Source of the DNA: Pleurotus ostreatus/Saccharomyces cerevisiae fusant
Taxonomy: Eukaryota > Opisthokonta
Assembly (NCBI GenBank): GCA_024196135.1
Contig: JAMQCK010000627.1
Location: 1-18,787, forward strand
Length of the DNA stretch: 18,787 bases
Reading direction: 5' to 3'
Shown here: piece after piece, positions 1 to 9,351 of the stretch
How the letters are laid out: each line of letters starts with the position of its first letter
How positions within the stretch are numbered: position 1 is the stretch's first letter
Notes under the pieces: generated by a model
Database searches by the model: none
What the model was told of the DNA's origin: nothing
Seen by the model: the letters and a program-made list of their open reading frames with translations, nothing else
Made by a program: the position numbers and the translations under genes

Positions 1-1061
1 GAACACGAAGAAGATGAACGCGCAGACGAAGATGAACCAGCGCGTGAGCTCGAGCGCGCGGTACGTGATGGGCACGCCCTTCCACAGCACGGCCGGGAAC
101 TGGTTGACGTGCGAGAAGTTCAGGTGCGTGTCCTCCCAGGAGATCCACGGCTGCATCTCGCTGAATTGCGTGTTCATGTAGAGCCCGAAGCTGCCGATGG
201 GGATGGTGAGGCAGATCTCGATGGCGGCGAGGCACATGAGGCGGAAGTAGCGGTTCGCGGTGAGGTTGCTGTGCGCGGCGAGGTACTCGTTGAAGTGCCG
301 GCGGCGCTTGTTGAAGTTGTAGATGCTGAGCACTTCGCGAATGTCAGTTGCGCTCTGGGAAAAGCAGGTGCGCGGACGTACTGCAGTAGACCGCGGATAC
401 GCAGCCGATAGCTATCGGCCAGCCCGTCACGCAGACGATTGCAACCCAGGTGTTGTATGTTGCGGGGTAGCACCCAATGTCTTCGTAGATATCGTAGCGG
501 TGCCCTTGCGGGATGTATTCTGGGGCGCGGTCAGCAAGGTTCGAACGGGAGGCCTTCGCATTCGACACGTACGGAGAATCATAACAAGCACGGGGAGTCC
601 CATCCCGATCAATAGGTCCATCATGACCTCGCGCCTCCTCTGCACGAGGCGTTAGCAATGGAGGGGAGGAGGGCACGAGCTGCGCACCTCAGGCTTGGAT
701 TTGGTGACCGTCCGCACGGTCGCAATGTAGTAGAGGCGGCGGTTGATGACGAGGGAGGCAGCGGGGATGGCGACTGAAGTTCCAATGATGACTCTCGCAG
801 CTAACGGCGGTGTTAGCGCGATCAGGACTACGTGAAAGAACTCCGCTACGCACAGATATCGCACCAGACTGGCGCCCAGTCTATCGCATTCCCCGACCAG
901 ACTATGGAGTTCACCAACTGGCAGAGGCAGGCGACCGCGACCCAGAGCATGTAGAGACAGGTTCCTGTGTTCCACGCCTCGAGATGCCAGGGCAGCGGCA
1001 GCAAAGTCATGATGATCCCGAAGACCATGAACATGGAGAAGACCCAGTTGGGATACGACAT
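1..1061 (-). CDS. STE3: Ste3-type pheromone receptor (receptor 1), 3' end cut by window edge
   Basis: This is a seven-helix plasma-membrane receptor for lipopeptide mating pheromones (fungal Ste3 / class D GPCR family). My exon model on the minus strand is 1061-854, 800-688, 639-573, 519-382 and 332 to the left edge. It gives 286 residues in one continuous frame. Family hallmarks are visible: PLPWHLEAWNTGTCLYMLW at residues 22-40, NSIVW..NAIDWAPVWCDIS at 51-70, IPAASLVINRRLYYIA at 81-96, QGHRYDIYEDIGCYP at 134-148, NRYFRLM at 202-208, and PWISWEDTHLNFS before TRWFIFVCAFIFF, which is helix 6 entering helix 7. The cytoplasmic tail lies outside the window. The Met at 1061 is the only in-frame ATG before an upstream stop. 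The introns are 48-53 nt with GT..AG ends. The last acceptor (332) was chosen because it restores the usual LSI.....RRRHFNE loop. The family assignment is near certain; the exact splice sites are inferred. Confidence 0.95.
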
Positions 1062-2499
1062 CTTGGCGAAGTCGAGGGAGCCTGCAACGACTGCAGCGGA
1101 TGTCGGGAGGGTCGGGGCGGTGAAGGGGGATGGGGGAGAGAAGCTCAGAAGATTTCCGGTTCAATCAGGGACCCGTTTTAAAGCCTGCCTCGCGCCCCAG
1201 CATGTGGCTGATCTTCACCGACAACATGAAGGGGTTCCTTCCAAACATGGACGCTTATAACGAATGGGGTAAAGTCCTAAAAGATGCAATCCCTTTCAAA
1301 ACGGGACTTTGCACCGGGAGTTTCCACGCGGAACGTGGGATGAGGGCGCTCGCCACACGAAATGAGGGTGCCCTGTCCGAGGTACGAGTGCAGTCCAGGC
1401 TAGAGCACGCACTAGAGAGCAAGGAGGATAGCGTTCATGATAGCGGGCCCCGGCACGAGCATCGAGAGTTTGCCGCGTTGTAGCCCGAAAAGGCAGGCTG
1501 AAGCCCCCAACATTCCCCTTGACGACGGGCTTGGGAACGCGCTGCAAAACGCGGTGAACTTGCTGAAAGCTCGCCAGGGTGCGCGGTAGAGGATGCCGAA
1601 CATGAGGACCATTCAGAACAGTCGGTGACAGGCTCGCCAGCGGAAATCGATATTCGCCGGATTTTCGTTACGTGGGACCGCCCAGGTCACCGGGCAGGGG
1701 GGCCTTCCCGGGCTCGCCGAGGACCCCAGATAAGCAGAGGAGGAGGAGCAAGCGGGAGAGCGTCTTTGCGCGCTACGGGCGGGCGAGGAAGTACGGCGGG
1801 AAAGAGAAACACATCGTACGTCTCTCCTTAAGTACTGAAAGACAGCGGTACTATATCACTCACCGGAAGCTCCTTTGTCCTCTTTATTGTCTTTTTGCGA
1901 CGCTTTGTCCGCCAAAGAGGCACGGGGCGGAAGTTCGGCCTCGTGGAGATTGAGATTGAATGGACCGCATGATAGCGGGACCCACGTGTTCCGACCGCAG
2001 GAAAGTCGTGAATTTCTGTGCGTAAAGAACACGAACGCATCTGCGCGTGGAGATGGCTGGGCTCCAGAGCCCCCTCGTGTTGGATGGAGGAAGGCGTCGG
2101 TGTCTGCAGCGAAGTCAGCGCAGCACTGGACACAGCTCGTGCGACAATCTCGACGCCACCAAGATGGAGGGCTCTAACCCGAACTGCCTCAAGACGAGGA
2201 AGTTCGCGCCTCCAGGATGCGGAAGCTTTGCGCTCTCGAGGTCTGTCGTTAGGGGACAAGTCGATGCATTAGGGTACGCTGAAATACGAGGGGAAAGAGA
2301 GGCTTGAGACGGGGGGAGGACACGATATGTACATGTGCATACGATTATCTGCGCAAGCAGGAAGCTTATGAGCGGAACCAAACGACACGCGCCATTCATC
2401 ATACGCATAGGAGGGACTATAGCTACAAGGATGAGAAGATGAGAAAGGTCCTGACCGCTCACCAACGCCATGCTCAGAACACCGCCTGAAAGACGTCGC
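1062..2499. other. intergenic region between the two pheromone receptors; no supported gene
   Basis: These 1.4 kb separate the start of receptor 1 from the stop of receptor 2. Open frames on both strands look like chance frames with no family signature. I checked both strands for short frames ending Cys-aliphatic-aliphatic-X before a stop, the mark of a pheromone precursor, and found none that was convincing (CSPG and CLRR endings occur but do not fit). A weak inverted pair, CCCGTTTTAAAG at 1172-1183 and CTTTCAAAACGGG at 1293-1305, flanks about 110 bp. The part next to 1062 must hold the receptor 1 promoter. A spliced or degenerate gene cannot be excluded. Confidence 0.6.
1254..1259 (-). promoter_or_regulatory. 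possible TATA box upstream of receptor 1
   Basis: TATAAG read on the minus strand, about 193 bp upstream of the receptor 1 start codon. The distance allows a 5' leader of about 150 nt. The same hexamer occurs upstream of two other genes here. The motif is short and this is only suggestive. Confidence 0.2.
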
Positions 2500-5106
2500 T
2501 CAGAACGCCTGCCCAAACACGCCGCTCGAGTTGCGCGAGTGGGTCGAGGGAACGGGCGAGGGCGGTGGCGCGGTCGATGAGGCGGGCAACAATGAAAATG
2601 CGGTAGGCATCGACGAAGACCTAGTAGGTACCGACGACAGCGCCAGAGCTGCCACGTTCGACGATACCGGCGGCGGCGAGCACGGCGGCTCCGGCCACGG
2701 CGCGCGGCAGATGGACGAGATCGTCGACTTCGCGTCCTCGGGGATGCTTTGCGACTTGGGCGGGTCGCGGAGGAGGATGAGCGCGGGGTCCGAGTGCTGG
2801 CGGTCGTGCAGGTCAGCGCGGCTGGTACTGATGTCCGCTCGCTTGCGGTCAGAGCCCGATTGCCCAAGGTCAACGAGGTCAGATTGCTTGGAGTCGACGG
2901 GGTCCGGATTCTTGCGGTCGGTGGGGTCGGCGCGGTCAACGAGGTTGTGGTCGATGGGCGCTGACATGCGCTGAGCGGGTCCGAGGGGGACGGAGGGCGG
3001 CCGAGGCGGCGTGCACGAGGGCGGGCGTTCCAGGACGCCGCGCCGTGGGGGTGAGGAGTAGGCGGGCGGAGGGGACATGACGGTGAGCGATGTCGAGCCG
3101 TACGTTGGCGACGTCAACTCATATGTAGGCGACGTCAAACCACGAGTAGGCGACGTCAGACCCAACGAACGCGCAACCGGCGACTGCATATATTCCATCG
3201 TGTTCTCGCGGAAGGCCGCGTCGGAGTCGTCGCTCGACGAGGACGTAGTCGGTGAACCGCTCTTGCCATCCTGCACACCACTCTTGCCGTTCAGTACGCC
3301 GCCCTTGCTCGGAATGACGATCTTCTTGAGATTCCACTTAGGCGACTTGCGCCCGCCGTCGAGCATGTCGTCCCATCCGGAGCGCAGCTGCGTGCCATCG
3401 CGCGCCTCCGAATCCGATCTGTATGACTTTAGCGTCAATACGTATTCTCTTCCTTGTGTTATGGCCAAGAAACGACCCAACGACTGGGATACCCACCTGA
3501 TAGACAACGGGACCACGATCGCCGGCGCCCTCGGGCGCTGCTCAGGCAAGCGCAGGCTCTCCTTGATCTTCTTCCATCCCGACGGACCATCAGCATCGCT
3601 CTCAACAGCACTCGTGGCCACCGAGAAGCGCGAGGACGGGATCGGGGAGGGGTCGACGAGGGGGTCGACGAAAGTCGTGGAGGCCGATCGCGGCGACTGG
3701 CGGTCAGAGAATGGGATGCCGACGATGTCTTCGCAGCTATGAGAATATTAGCAAGTCGAGGGAAAGGTCAGGAGGGCAGATGATGGGGAGAGGGATACTA
3801 CTGACATCATTGACAGCGTCTGAGCCGACTTCGCTCTAACTGGCTGGGATGGCTTCGCCTTGATGGGCTGAGGCGGCTTCGGCGCACGCACGAAGATGCC
3901 CTTCATCGAGCAGCTTATGTCAGAGTACTTCGTCTTCAGCGAAGGACGCTCCGTGGCGTGGAAGAACGAGATTGTGGATTCGGGGCGAGCGGGAGGTGGC
4001 TGACTTCTGCATCAACGTGTCAGCGCACGCCTATCAGACATAACGAGCGAACCGCTCACTTCGAGAAGACTCCACGAACGCGAGCCCTAACGGACTCAAC
4101 GATCTCCCTCCGCTCGCTGCCAAACGCAACGAAGCAGAACAGCCACAAAAACGTCACCACGGGCGCGGTCCACCACATCACCTCCGCCGCCTGCGCCTCG
4201 CTGCCATGAATGACGCTGACTTCGCTCATATGGGCGTGGACAGCGGACCACGAGCCCCACGGGACGACGGTAGGCGAAAACACGCCAAACAGAATAGCGA
4301 TGACGACGAGGCTGCATGCCGTGCTGGCGAAGCAGAGGTTGCGCAGGAGGAGGCCGGAGGATATAGGGGTCCGCGTGGATAGGTGCTCGTCGAGGAGTGT
4401 CGAGGGGAGGCGGGTGGCGTGGTGTACGGCGATACCTAGCGAGACCAAGGTGGTTAGGGTGTTTAAACAAGGGAGGTTGATGCATATACTCACAGGAGAG
4501 CGCGAAGGCTGCCACGCATTCTATAGCAGGAGGCAGCCACATGAGAATAAGAGAAGGAGAAGATGGATGTATGGACGCGACGCAGCCAATGTCGGCCGCT
4601 ATCGCGAACCGCTGGTCTTGGACGATGAAGTCTGTCGAAGATCATCAGTATGAGACGCACTAAAGGAAGTGGAGATGGGACGTACGCAGGAGCATATATA
4701 TGACGGGAATGACGATACAGAACAGAACTTCTATTGATACAGTGTTGCGTCGGGCATTGGGTCCAGGATTGCGTGCAGAGGCGAGGAATTCGAGCACGCG
4801 CAGCATGCAGAGGGCGCAGCCCGCGACGCCCATCAGCGCGGCGAGCATGACCTTCGTCACTGATGGCATGTCAGTATGCGTGAGAGCCTGATCAGAATAG
4901 CACGCACCGAGATCACACCATTTCAGAGCGCGCACGTCCGCATTACCCGCCCACATAACGGCGTTCAGGGCATGGATAACGTTCCATGCTAGCAGCCAGA
5001 GGAGAAGACAAGTCGAGGGGATATCGCGCCGGACGCGCTTGAAGGGTAAGGCTACAAGGAGGATGCAGATGGAGAGAAATGAGAATACAGGAAATTCGGC
5101 GCGCAT
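2500..5106 (-). CDS. STE3: Diverged Ste3-like pheromone receptor with very long C-terminal tail (receptor 2)
   Basis: This is a predicted seven-helix receptor of the Ste3 family. Inferred exons on the minus strand are 5106-4908, 4859-4686, 4631-4494, 4435-4060, 4006-3806, 3736-3497 and 3418-2500, giving 748 residues. Family marks are MRAEFPVFSFL at the start, WAGN...LKWCDLVTK at residues 52-69, FIVQDQRFAIAADIGC at 126-141, and PWGSW at 229-233 before a last helix near 260-275. Three introns match receptor 1 in position and phase: after WCD(I/L), after MIL/MLL, and at the end of helix 5. The exon between the last two is 138 nt in both genes. Sequence identity is otherwise low, and the NRRLY and ED(T/S)H motifs are lost. 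The tail after residue 280 is about 470 residues, rich in Ser, Pro and Asp. The 3805 donor (GTCAGT) is weak but needed by phase. The 78-nt intron 3496-3419 is in frame and may be retained. It may be a non-mating-specific receptor. Confidence 0.88.
3080..3163 (-). repeat. four-copy 21-bp tandem repeat in the receptor 2 tail
   Basis: Four consecutive 21-bp units with the core GGCGACGTCA on the plus strand encode, on the minus strand, seven-residue units of the form G-L-T-S-P-T-Y around residues 528-555 of receptor 2. Three units match closely and the fourth (TSLTV) has decayed. Each good unit carries a Ser-Pro pair, a possible target of proline-directed kinases; that role is inference only. Confidence 0.85.
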
Positions 5107-6000
5107 GGCGGAAGTCGGAAGTTCGGGTGGAGGATTAGGGAGTAGAAAACGTGAGGCGACAGAGAACGAAGAAAGGCGCAAAGGAAGGTCAAAGATGTGC
5201 TGAGGCGGTCTTTAAGTGTGTATGCGGACGTAAGAAGAACAAGGGCGGGGGGAGGAAGAAGGTCAATCATCTTTATCCGCCGCGCGCGGGGCGTAAACGC
5301 GAAAAGGACTACAAGCGGGTTACCAAAGGTAGAAACAACACACCCGGACCAGGCATCCGGGAGGCCAGCGCGAGGCGGCCGCGAAGCACAGTGCGGCGCG
5401 TCACCGTCCCCGGTTGGAAACTTGAAAGACGGTCGTGCTTACCGACGGGGTAAAGTACAAAGGAGCTTCCTCTTTTGGAAACAAGGCCGGGAAGGTCTTC
5501 ATGTCGGGCGCGGAGGTGCAACTATTACGTGGAGATGGCTGAGGTTTAGCGTGGGATGACACTGGGGCCGTCGTCCTTGGGCGTCATGACCGTACGGCGC
5601 GCTGGATGACGGTGGGAAAGGCTTTCTTCAGTGTGTCGATTACGACATTCAATGTTCCAGAGCATTCAAGCCATACGCTATCTAGGTTCTGTGTATGCAT
5701 TAATATTCTTCTCATCTGTCGAAGAAGACCGGTGAGCTTGATGACCGAACATCTGGAGAACAAATTGCATTTTAGCCGGAGCCAGCAACGCACCATGGAT
5801 ATCTAGCCTATTCATGTCCATGAAGTCAGCATATAGGGCAGAGTATAATTCAGTCTGGAGGAAGAGGGCGGCCGGCCAAGCGCTCCTCGACGGAATTGTG
5901 GACGTTCGCGTCGAGGAGGCGACGTGTGATGCACAGTCACTTTGGTCACGGCCCTGTCACATCGTTACAGCATCACGTGCCGCTTGGAAATCGAACCAAC
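5107..6000. other. upstream region of receptor 2; no supported gene
   Basis: This stretch lies upstream of the receptor 2 start codon and should contain its promoter, but I see no clear TATA box. A 70-codon minus-strand frame at 5584-5796 has a protein-like look (a helical Leu/Arg-rich stretch) but matches no family I know and has no supported exon partners. No frame ends in a plausible CaaX box. Confidence 0.5.
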
Positions 6001-6090
6001 TTACAGCGCTTTGCGCTATTTTGCGGAATCGCTCGCAGCGAACTGCGGCGTGTCGTGTTTGGTTCCAGCTTTCCGGCACCCGCCGTCGTC
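6001..6090 (+). repeat. left arm of the inverted repeat
   Basis: This is the left 90-bp arm, about 92% identical to the reverse complement of 6446-6535. In one frame both arms read LQRFALFCGIARSELRR, which may be chance or a relic of a coding source. Confidence 0.85.
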
Positions 6091-6445
6091 CACTGACCCT
6101 CCACCAATTCCGTGGGTTTCTTGGCCATTGAGTGTGCGCTGACTTGGATACACAGCTCCGATGGCATTTCAGTGTTATTTGGGACTCAAGCGAGCCAGGG
6201 AAGGGCCAGCAAATGTGGAATCGACTGAGCAGCCCCGCGCCATGGATCGGTCCGAGTGCCGCGCATGTGCGCTCGGAAGTCGCCGAGAAAAGGTGTGATG
6301 CGAGCGCTTTCAGCTCATACTGCTCGTCCCGGAGTCGTGACCCTTGGCTTGAGCTAGATATGCAGACAAGAGCCGTGGTATATCATACACAGGCTTTCTA
6401 GGGCGCAGTGAAGGGGAAACAAGAGCCTGGCGCTTCATCCAGGCC

Positions 6446-6535
6446 CACGACGGCAGCTGCCGGGAAGCTAGAACCAAACATGGCACGCCGCAGTTCGCTG
6501 CGAGCGATTCCGCAAAATAGCGCAAAGCGCTGTAA
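6446..6535 (-). repeat. right arm of the inverted repeat
   Basis: This is the right 90-bp arm in inverted orientation. It differs from the left arm at about seven positions, mostly in the inner 40 bp, so the outer ends are the better conserved part. Confidence 0.85.
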
Positions 6536-7504
6536 ACTTGCTGTTGACCACCAGAGCAAGGCCTTAGAGTCAGAATCAAAGGTTTTGTCATCCTTGCTGT
6601 GTTTCAACTTCACAAACTTCCGCTTGGATGTGCCAGCTTCAACGAGCAAGCCCAGGCCCAAAGTCGCTTCGCATCACTTTCCGACAGACAGGCTACCTTC
6701 ATTTGCCGTCACTTGTGCCCTTCATTCCGGCCCTCAATGTCCTACTTCCCCGCCTCCTGCGTTTTGAAAGTATGTCTGGCATAGACGAAGAGAGAGGCGG
6801 CATCCCACGCCAGATTTCCCGACACATGGCTCAGAAGTCTCTTGAATGGCGCTCGTGATCTCATCTTACCGGCGGCAGCCCGAAGGCGTCTTGCTCGGGC
6901 TTTTAGGTGGCTTCTTCTCCTTGTCGATGAATATCTACGACGAATAGGAACGGGCTGAGAAATGCCCGACGCCCATGGCATCTATCAGAAGCGCCATGTA
7001 GCGCAGCGCGGTTGGCCATATGTGAGTACCCAGATATCAAGAGGTCGACCTTTCACTCACGCTATTCTCATCGATCTTATCAGTTTATCACGAGTAGAGC
7101 CTATTGCCAGAAGCAGCGTCGACTCAAAGTAAAGTTCTGCAAGCTCTGCAGCACATTACAGAGTCCCTAAGTTACGCTACAATACGGTGAGGCGCCAAGC
7201 GGGCACCCGCATCCCTCTCGTCATCGAGCCCCGTCTCGTAAGGAGCCCTCTTTTCTTCGCCGCTGGAGTCCCTTCACCCTTGGCCCTGCCCACAGAAGCC
7301 TGCGACGGCGTCTCCCGGAGCGCGTGCTCCCCGAATACAAGGTCCTTATCACTCTGTTAGCAGGATCCGCTGCGGCCGGCACCATACGTTCCCCCACACT
7401 ATCACCGCGCGAAGACGTGGATGAGGGCGCTCTCAGCCCTCGGGGTGTATAGACAGCCTTCCATGTGTATTGACTTCCCTTCGTATGTATGGCACTCAAC
7501 CGTG
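6536..7504. other. gene-free stretch before the seven-helix gene
   Basis: I see no supported coding region here. A 7-bp-stem hairpin (AGCCCGA paired with TCGGGCT) lies near 6876-6905. The longest frames have no recognisable motif. A minus-strand frame stopping at 7101 ends CFWQ, but it has no start codon. Confidence 0.5.
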
Positions 7505-7510
7505 TATAAG
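7505..7510 (+). promoter_or_regulatory. probable TATA box of the seven-helix gene
   Basis: TATAAG lies 103 bp upstream of the ATG at 7613 and is followed by a pyrimidine-rich stretch, as in many fungal promoters. It would place the transcription start near 7535-7545. Confidence 0.45.
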
Positions 7511-7612
7511 AACGTCGGGCGATTTCCCCTCTGCGCCCTTCGGCGTCCCACGTTTTCCATCCTACCTCACCCTCACGCTCCTTGACACTCGTGAGGCTGT
7601 CCCTCGTCCACC

Positions 7613-9351
7613 ATGACGCCGGAAGAGGACAGGCTGCTCTACGCGTTCGGGCGCAATGAGATGAAGAACGTGGTCGTGATGTTCTTCATGGCTGTCGCCT
7701 ACGGTGAGGTCGACATTCCATCCTTCTGCTTATACTCATACATCGTAGGCATCTTCCTCTGCTTGACGCCTCTCGCGCTGCTCGTCATGCTGTGCGTCTC
7801 GTCTCACTCACATTCTCATCCCCCTCGCCTACATTCCCGCCCCAATCCACCCGCATTCTTGACTCTTCACCTACTCCACCTCACTTTACACTAACCCCCA
7901 CCCCACCTCACACTGACCTCCACCCTTAGACGCCGCGCCCGCACTCGCACCATCCTCATCCAAATCGGCGTCATCCTCCTCCTCTTCGCCAGCGTCACCA
8001 TCAACACCGCCTGCGTCCTCGCCGTCATCCTCCTCCAGCTCTCGCGCGGGTTCACGCGAAACCTCGACGAGCCGATCCTGCAGAGGTTCATCGCGGCGGA
8101 CCACGAGACGCTGTGGATGTTTGTGTATCAGACGTGGGCGCAGCCGATACAGGTGGGTGGTGAGGGAAGGAGGGGGGGGGGGTTGCGTGATGGTGACACC
8201 CCTGGCCAAGAACGCCCGTGAGGCTGACAAGCGCCACAGTTCGTCGCGGGGGATTCGATCATCGTGTGGCGGGCGTGGATATTCTGGAGAGGGAGGCGAG
8301 GGGTGCAGTATGCGCTGCTGGTTGTTCTGATCGCGGATGCTGGTACACCGTCTGTTCTCTGTGTTCAACTCGAACTGACGTACTCCAGCGATGGCCATCG
8401 CCTTCGGCGTGTGGACGACGGAGAAGATTTACGATACCATTCGCGATCCAGGTGTTGGGGCAGCGATGCTCGGCGCGTCAACCTTCCTCTCCTTTGGCAC
8501 GAACCTCTTCTCCACGACGGCTATAGCTACTCGGGCATGGTGGGCTGTGACTGCTTTTTGGATACAGGCTCACTAACGCGATGATGCAGGCAGAATCATC
8601 GTCGACTGGCGGCGACGTTCAGTTTCTCGAATGTAGCTGGTCACGGCCAGAATATACGGAGATTGGAAAGCGCTTTCTTCATCCTCGTCGAAAGCGGAGC
8701 GTTTCTGTGTTTGTGTCAGGCACGTCGAATCTATCCGGGTATCACGAAATAATGGGCTGAGCTGACTCTGATCAATTCAGTTCGTCTACGCGGTCCTGTC
8801 TGTGCTCGACGGGCACAACGGCTCACCACTCGACTGGGGAACCAGCTTGACGGGGACGCTCAGTCAGATGCTTGCCGTACGTGTCCTTTTCACCTCGTCT
8901 GAGCGAACTCCACGACGATCATCTCTCATCAATCTCTTCACAGGCCCTCAACCCCGTCCTCGTCATCCTCCTAGTTCGCCTCCGCTTCTCCATGATCGAC
9001 TCCGACTCCGACTTGTCCACCACCACGACCACCACCCGCGGCCTCACGCACGTCGAGCGCATCGCGCTCTCGCAGCGCTCCCGCTCGCTCGATCTCGAGT
9101 CGCAGGGGCCGAAGACGCCCGTGAAAGAGGCCGCGCCGTGGAAAGACTCCGAGGCTATGGGGACGTGGAAGGATTCCGAGGCGCGCGGGACATGGAAAGA
9201 CGCGCGCGGGACGTGGAGAGATCCCGAGGCGCGAGCGGCGTGGCGAGATATCCCGAAGTCGGAGGAACCGTGGCAGGAGCCAAGCTTGTATACCCATGCG
9301 TCGATCGATGGTGTTGTGGTGCAGACGGTGACGACGCAGCATGCGCTGTGA
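7613..9351 (+). CDS. Seven-transmembrane protein of an uncharacterised mushroom family
   Basis: This is an integral membrane protein of unknown function. The model has eight exons: 7613-7703, 7749-7791, 7930-8152, 8240-8342, 8389-8539, 8590-8719, 8781-8876 and 8944-9351, giving 414 residues in one frame. Hydrophobic segments can be read in order: NVVVMFFMAVAYGIFLCL, ILIQIGVILLLFASVTI, the stretch ending GDSIIVWRAWIFW, YALLVVLIADAAMAIAFG, LSFGTNLFSTTAIATRAW, FFILVESGAFLCLC, and LNPVLVILLVRL. The W-R-A-W and A-T-x-A-W motifs and the seven-helix plan are common in large agaricomycete families of hypothetical receptors; this is from general knowledge, not a search. The tail is Ser/Arg-rich with a Trp-Lys-Asp repeat. 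The start has a good context (CCACCATGA). Intron 6 uses a GC donor. It is not Ste3-like. Confidence 0.87.
8720..8780 (+). other. GC-AG intron
   Basis: This is intron 6 of the seven-helix gene. The exon ends TGTCAG and the intron begins GCACGT and ends AATTCAG, with GCTGACT as a likely branch site. No GT donor nearby keeps the frame of both exons, so a GC donor is the simplest reading. Confidence 0.7.
9130..9258 (+). repeat. Trp-Lys/Arg-Asp coding repeats in the seven-helix protein tail
   Basis: About five units of seven to nine residues repeat the pattern G-T-W-K-D-S-E-A-R with variants WRDPEAR and WRDIPK. Nucleotide units of about 27 bp are visibly related (GGGACGTGGAAGGATTCCGA type), with one shortened copy, which suggests tandem duplication by slippage. 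Confidence 0.75.

Larger units (their letters stand above)
6001..6535. mobile_element. fold-back (MITE-like) element with 90-bp inverted arms
   Basis: The segment 6001-6090 matches the reverse complement of 6446-6535 at about 83 of 90 positions by hand alignment, separated by 355 bp. The outer end of each arm is TTACAGCGCTTTGCGC and the first 52 bp are identical. The arms also contain small internal hairpins such as AGCGC-TTT-GCGCT. The loop has no transposase-like frame. No clear target-site duplication flanks the ends, so the exact borders and the class are uncertain. It is most simply a non-autonomous fold-back transposable element, or two inverted copies of one repeat. It sits between receptor 2 and the seven-helix gene. 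Confidence 0.65.

Noticed and set aside
535..550. GGTTCGAAC resembling a tRNA B box
   Set aside because: It lies inside intron 3 of receptor 1 and has no acceptor stem, D arm or anticodon arm around it.
2115..2939. A 274-codon minus-strand frame
   Set aside because: It is very Arg/Ser/Thr-rich, overlaps the receptor 2 tail in another frame, and is a shadow of that GC-rich coding sequence.
4700..4891. A 63-codon plus-strand frame starting with ATG and ending CVRA, formally a CaaX-like end of pheromone-precursor size
   Set aside because: It is exactly antisense to exon 2 of receptor 2, the second middle residue is Arg instead of aliphatic, and no precursor processing motif is evident.
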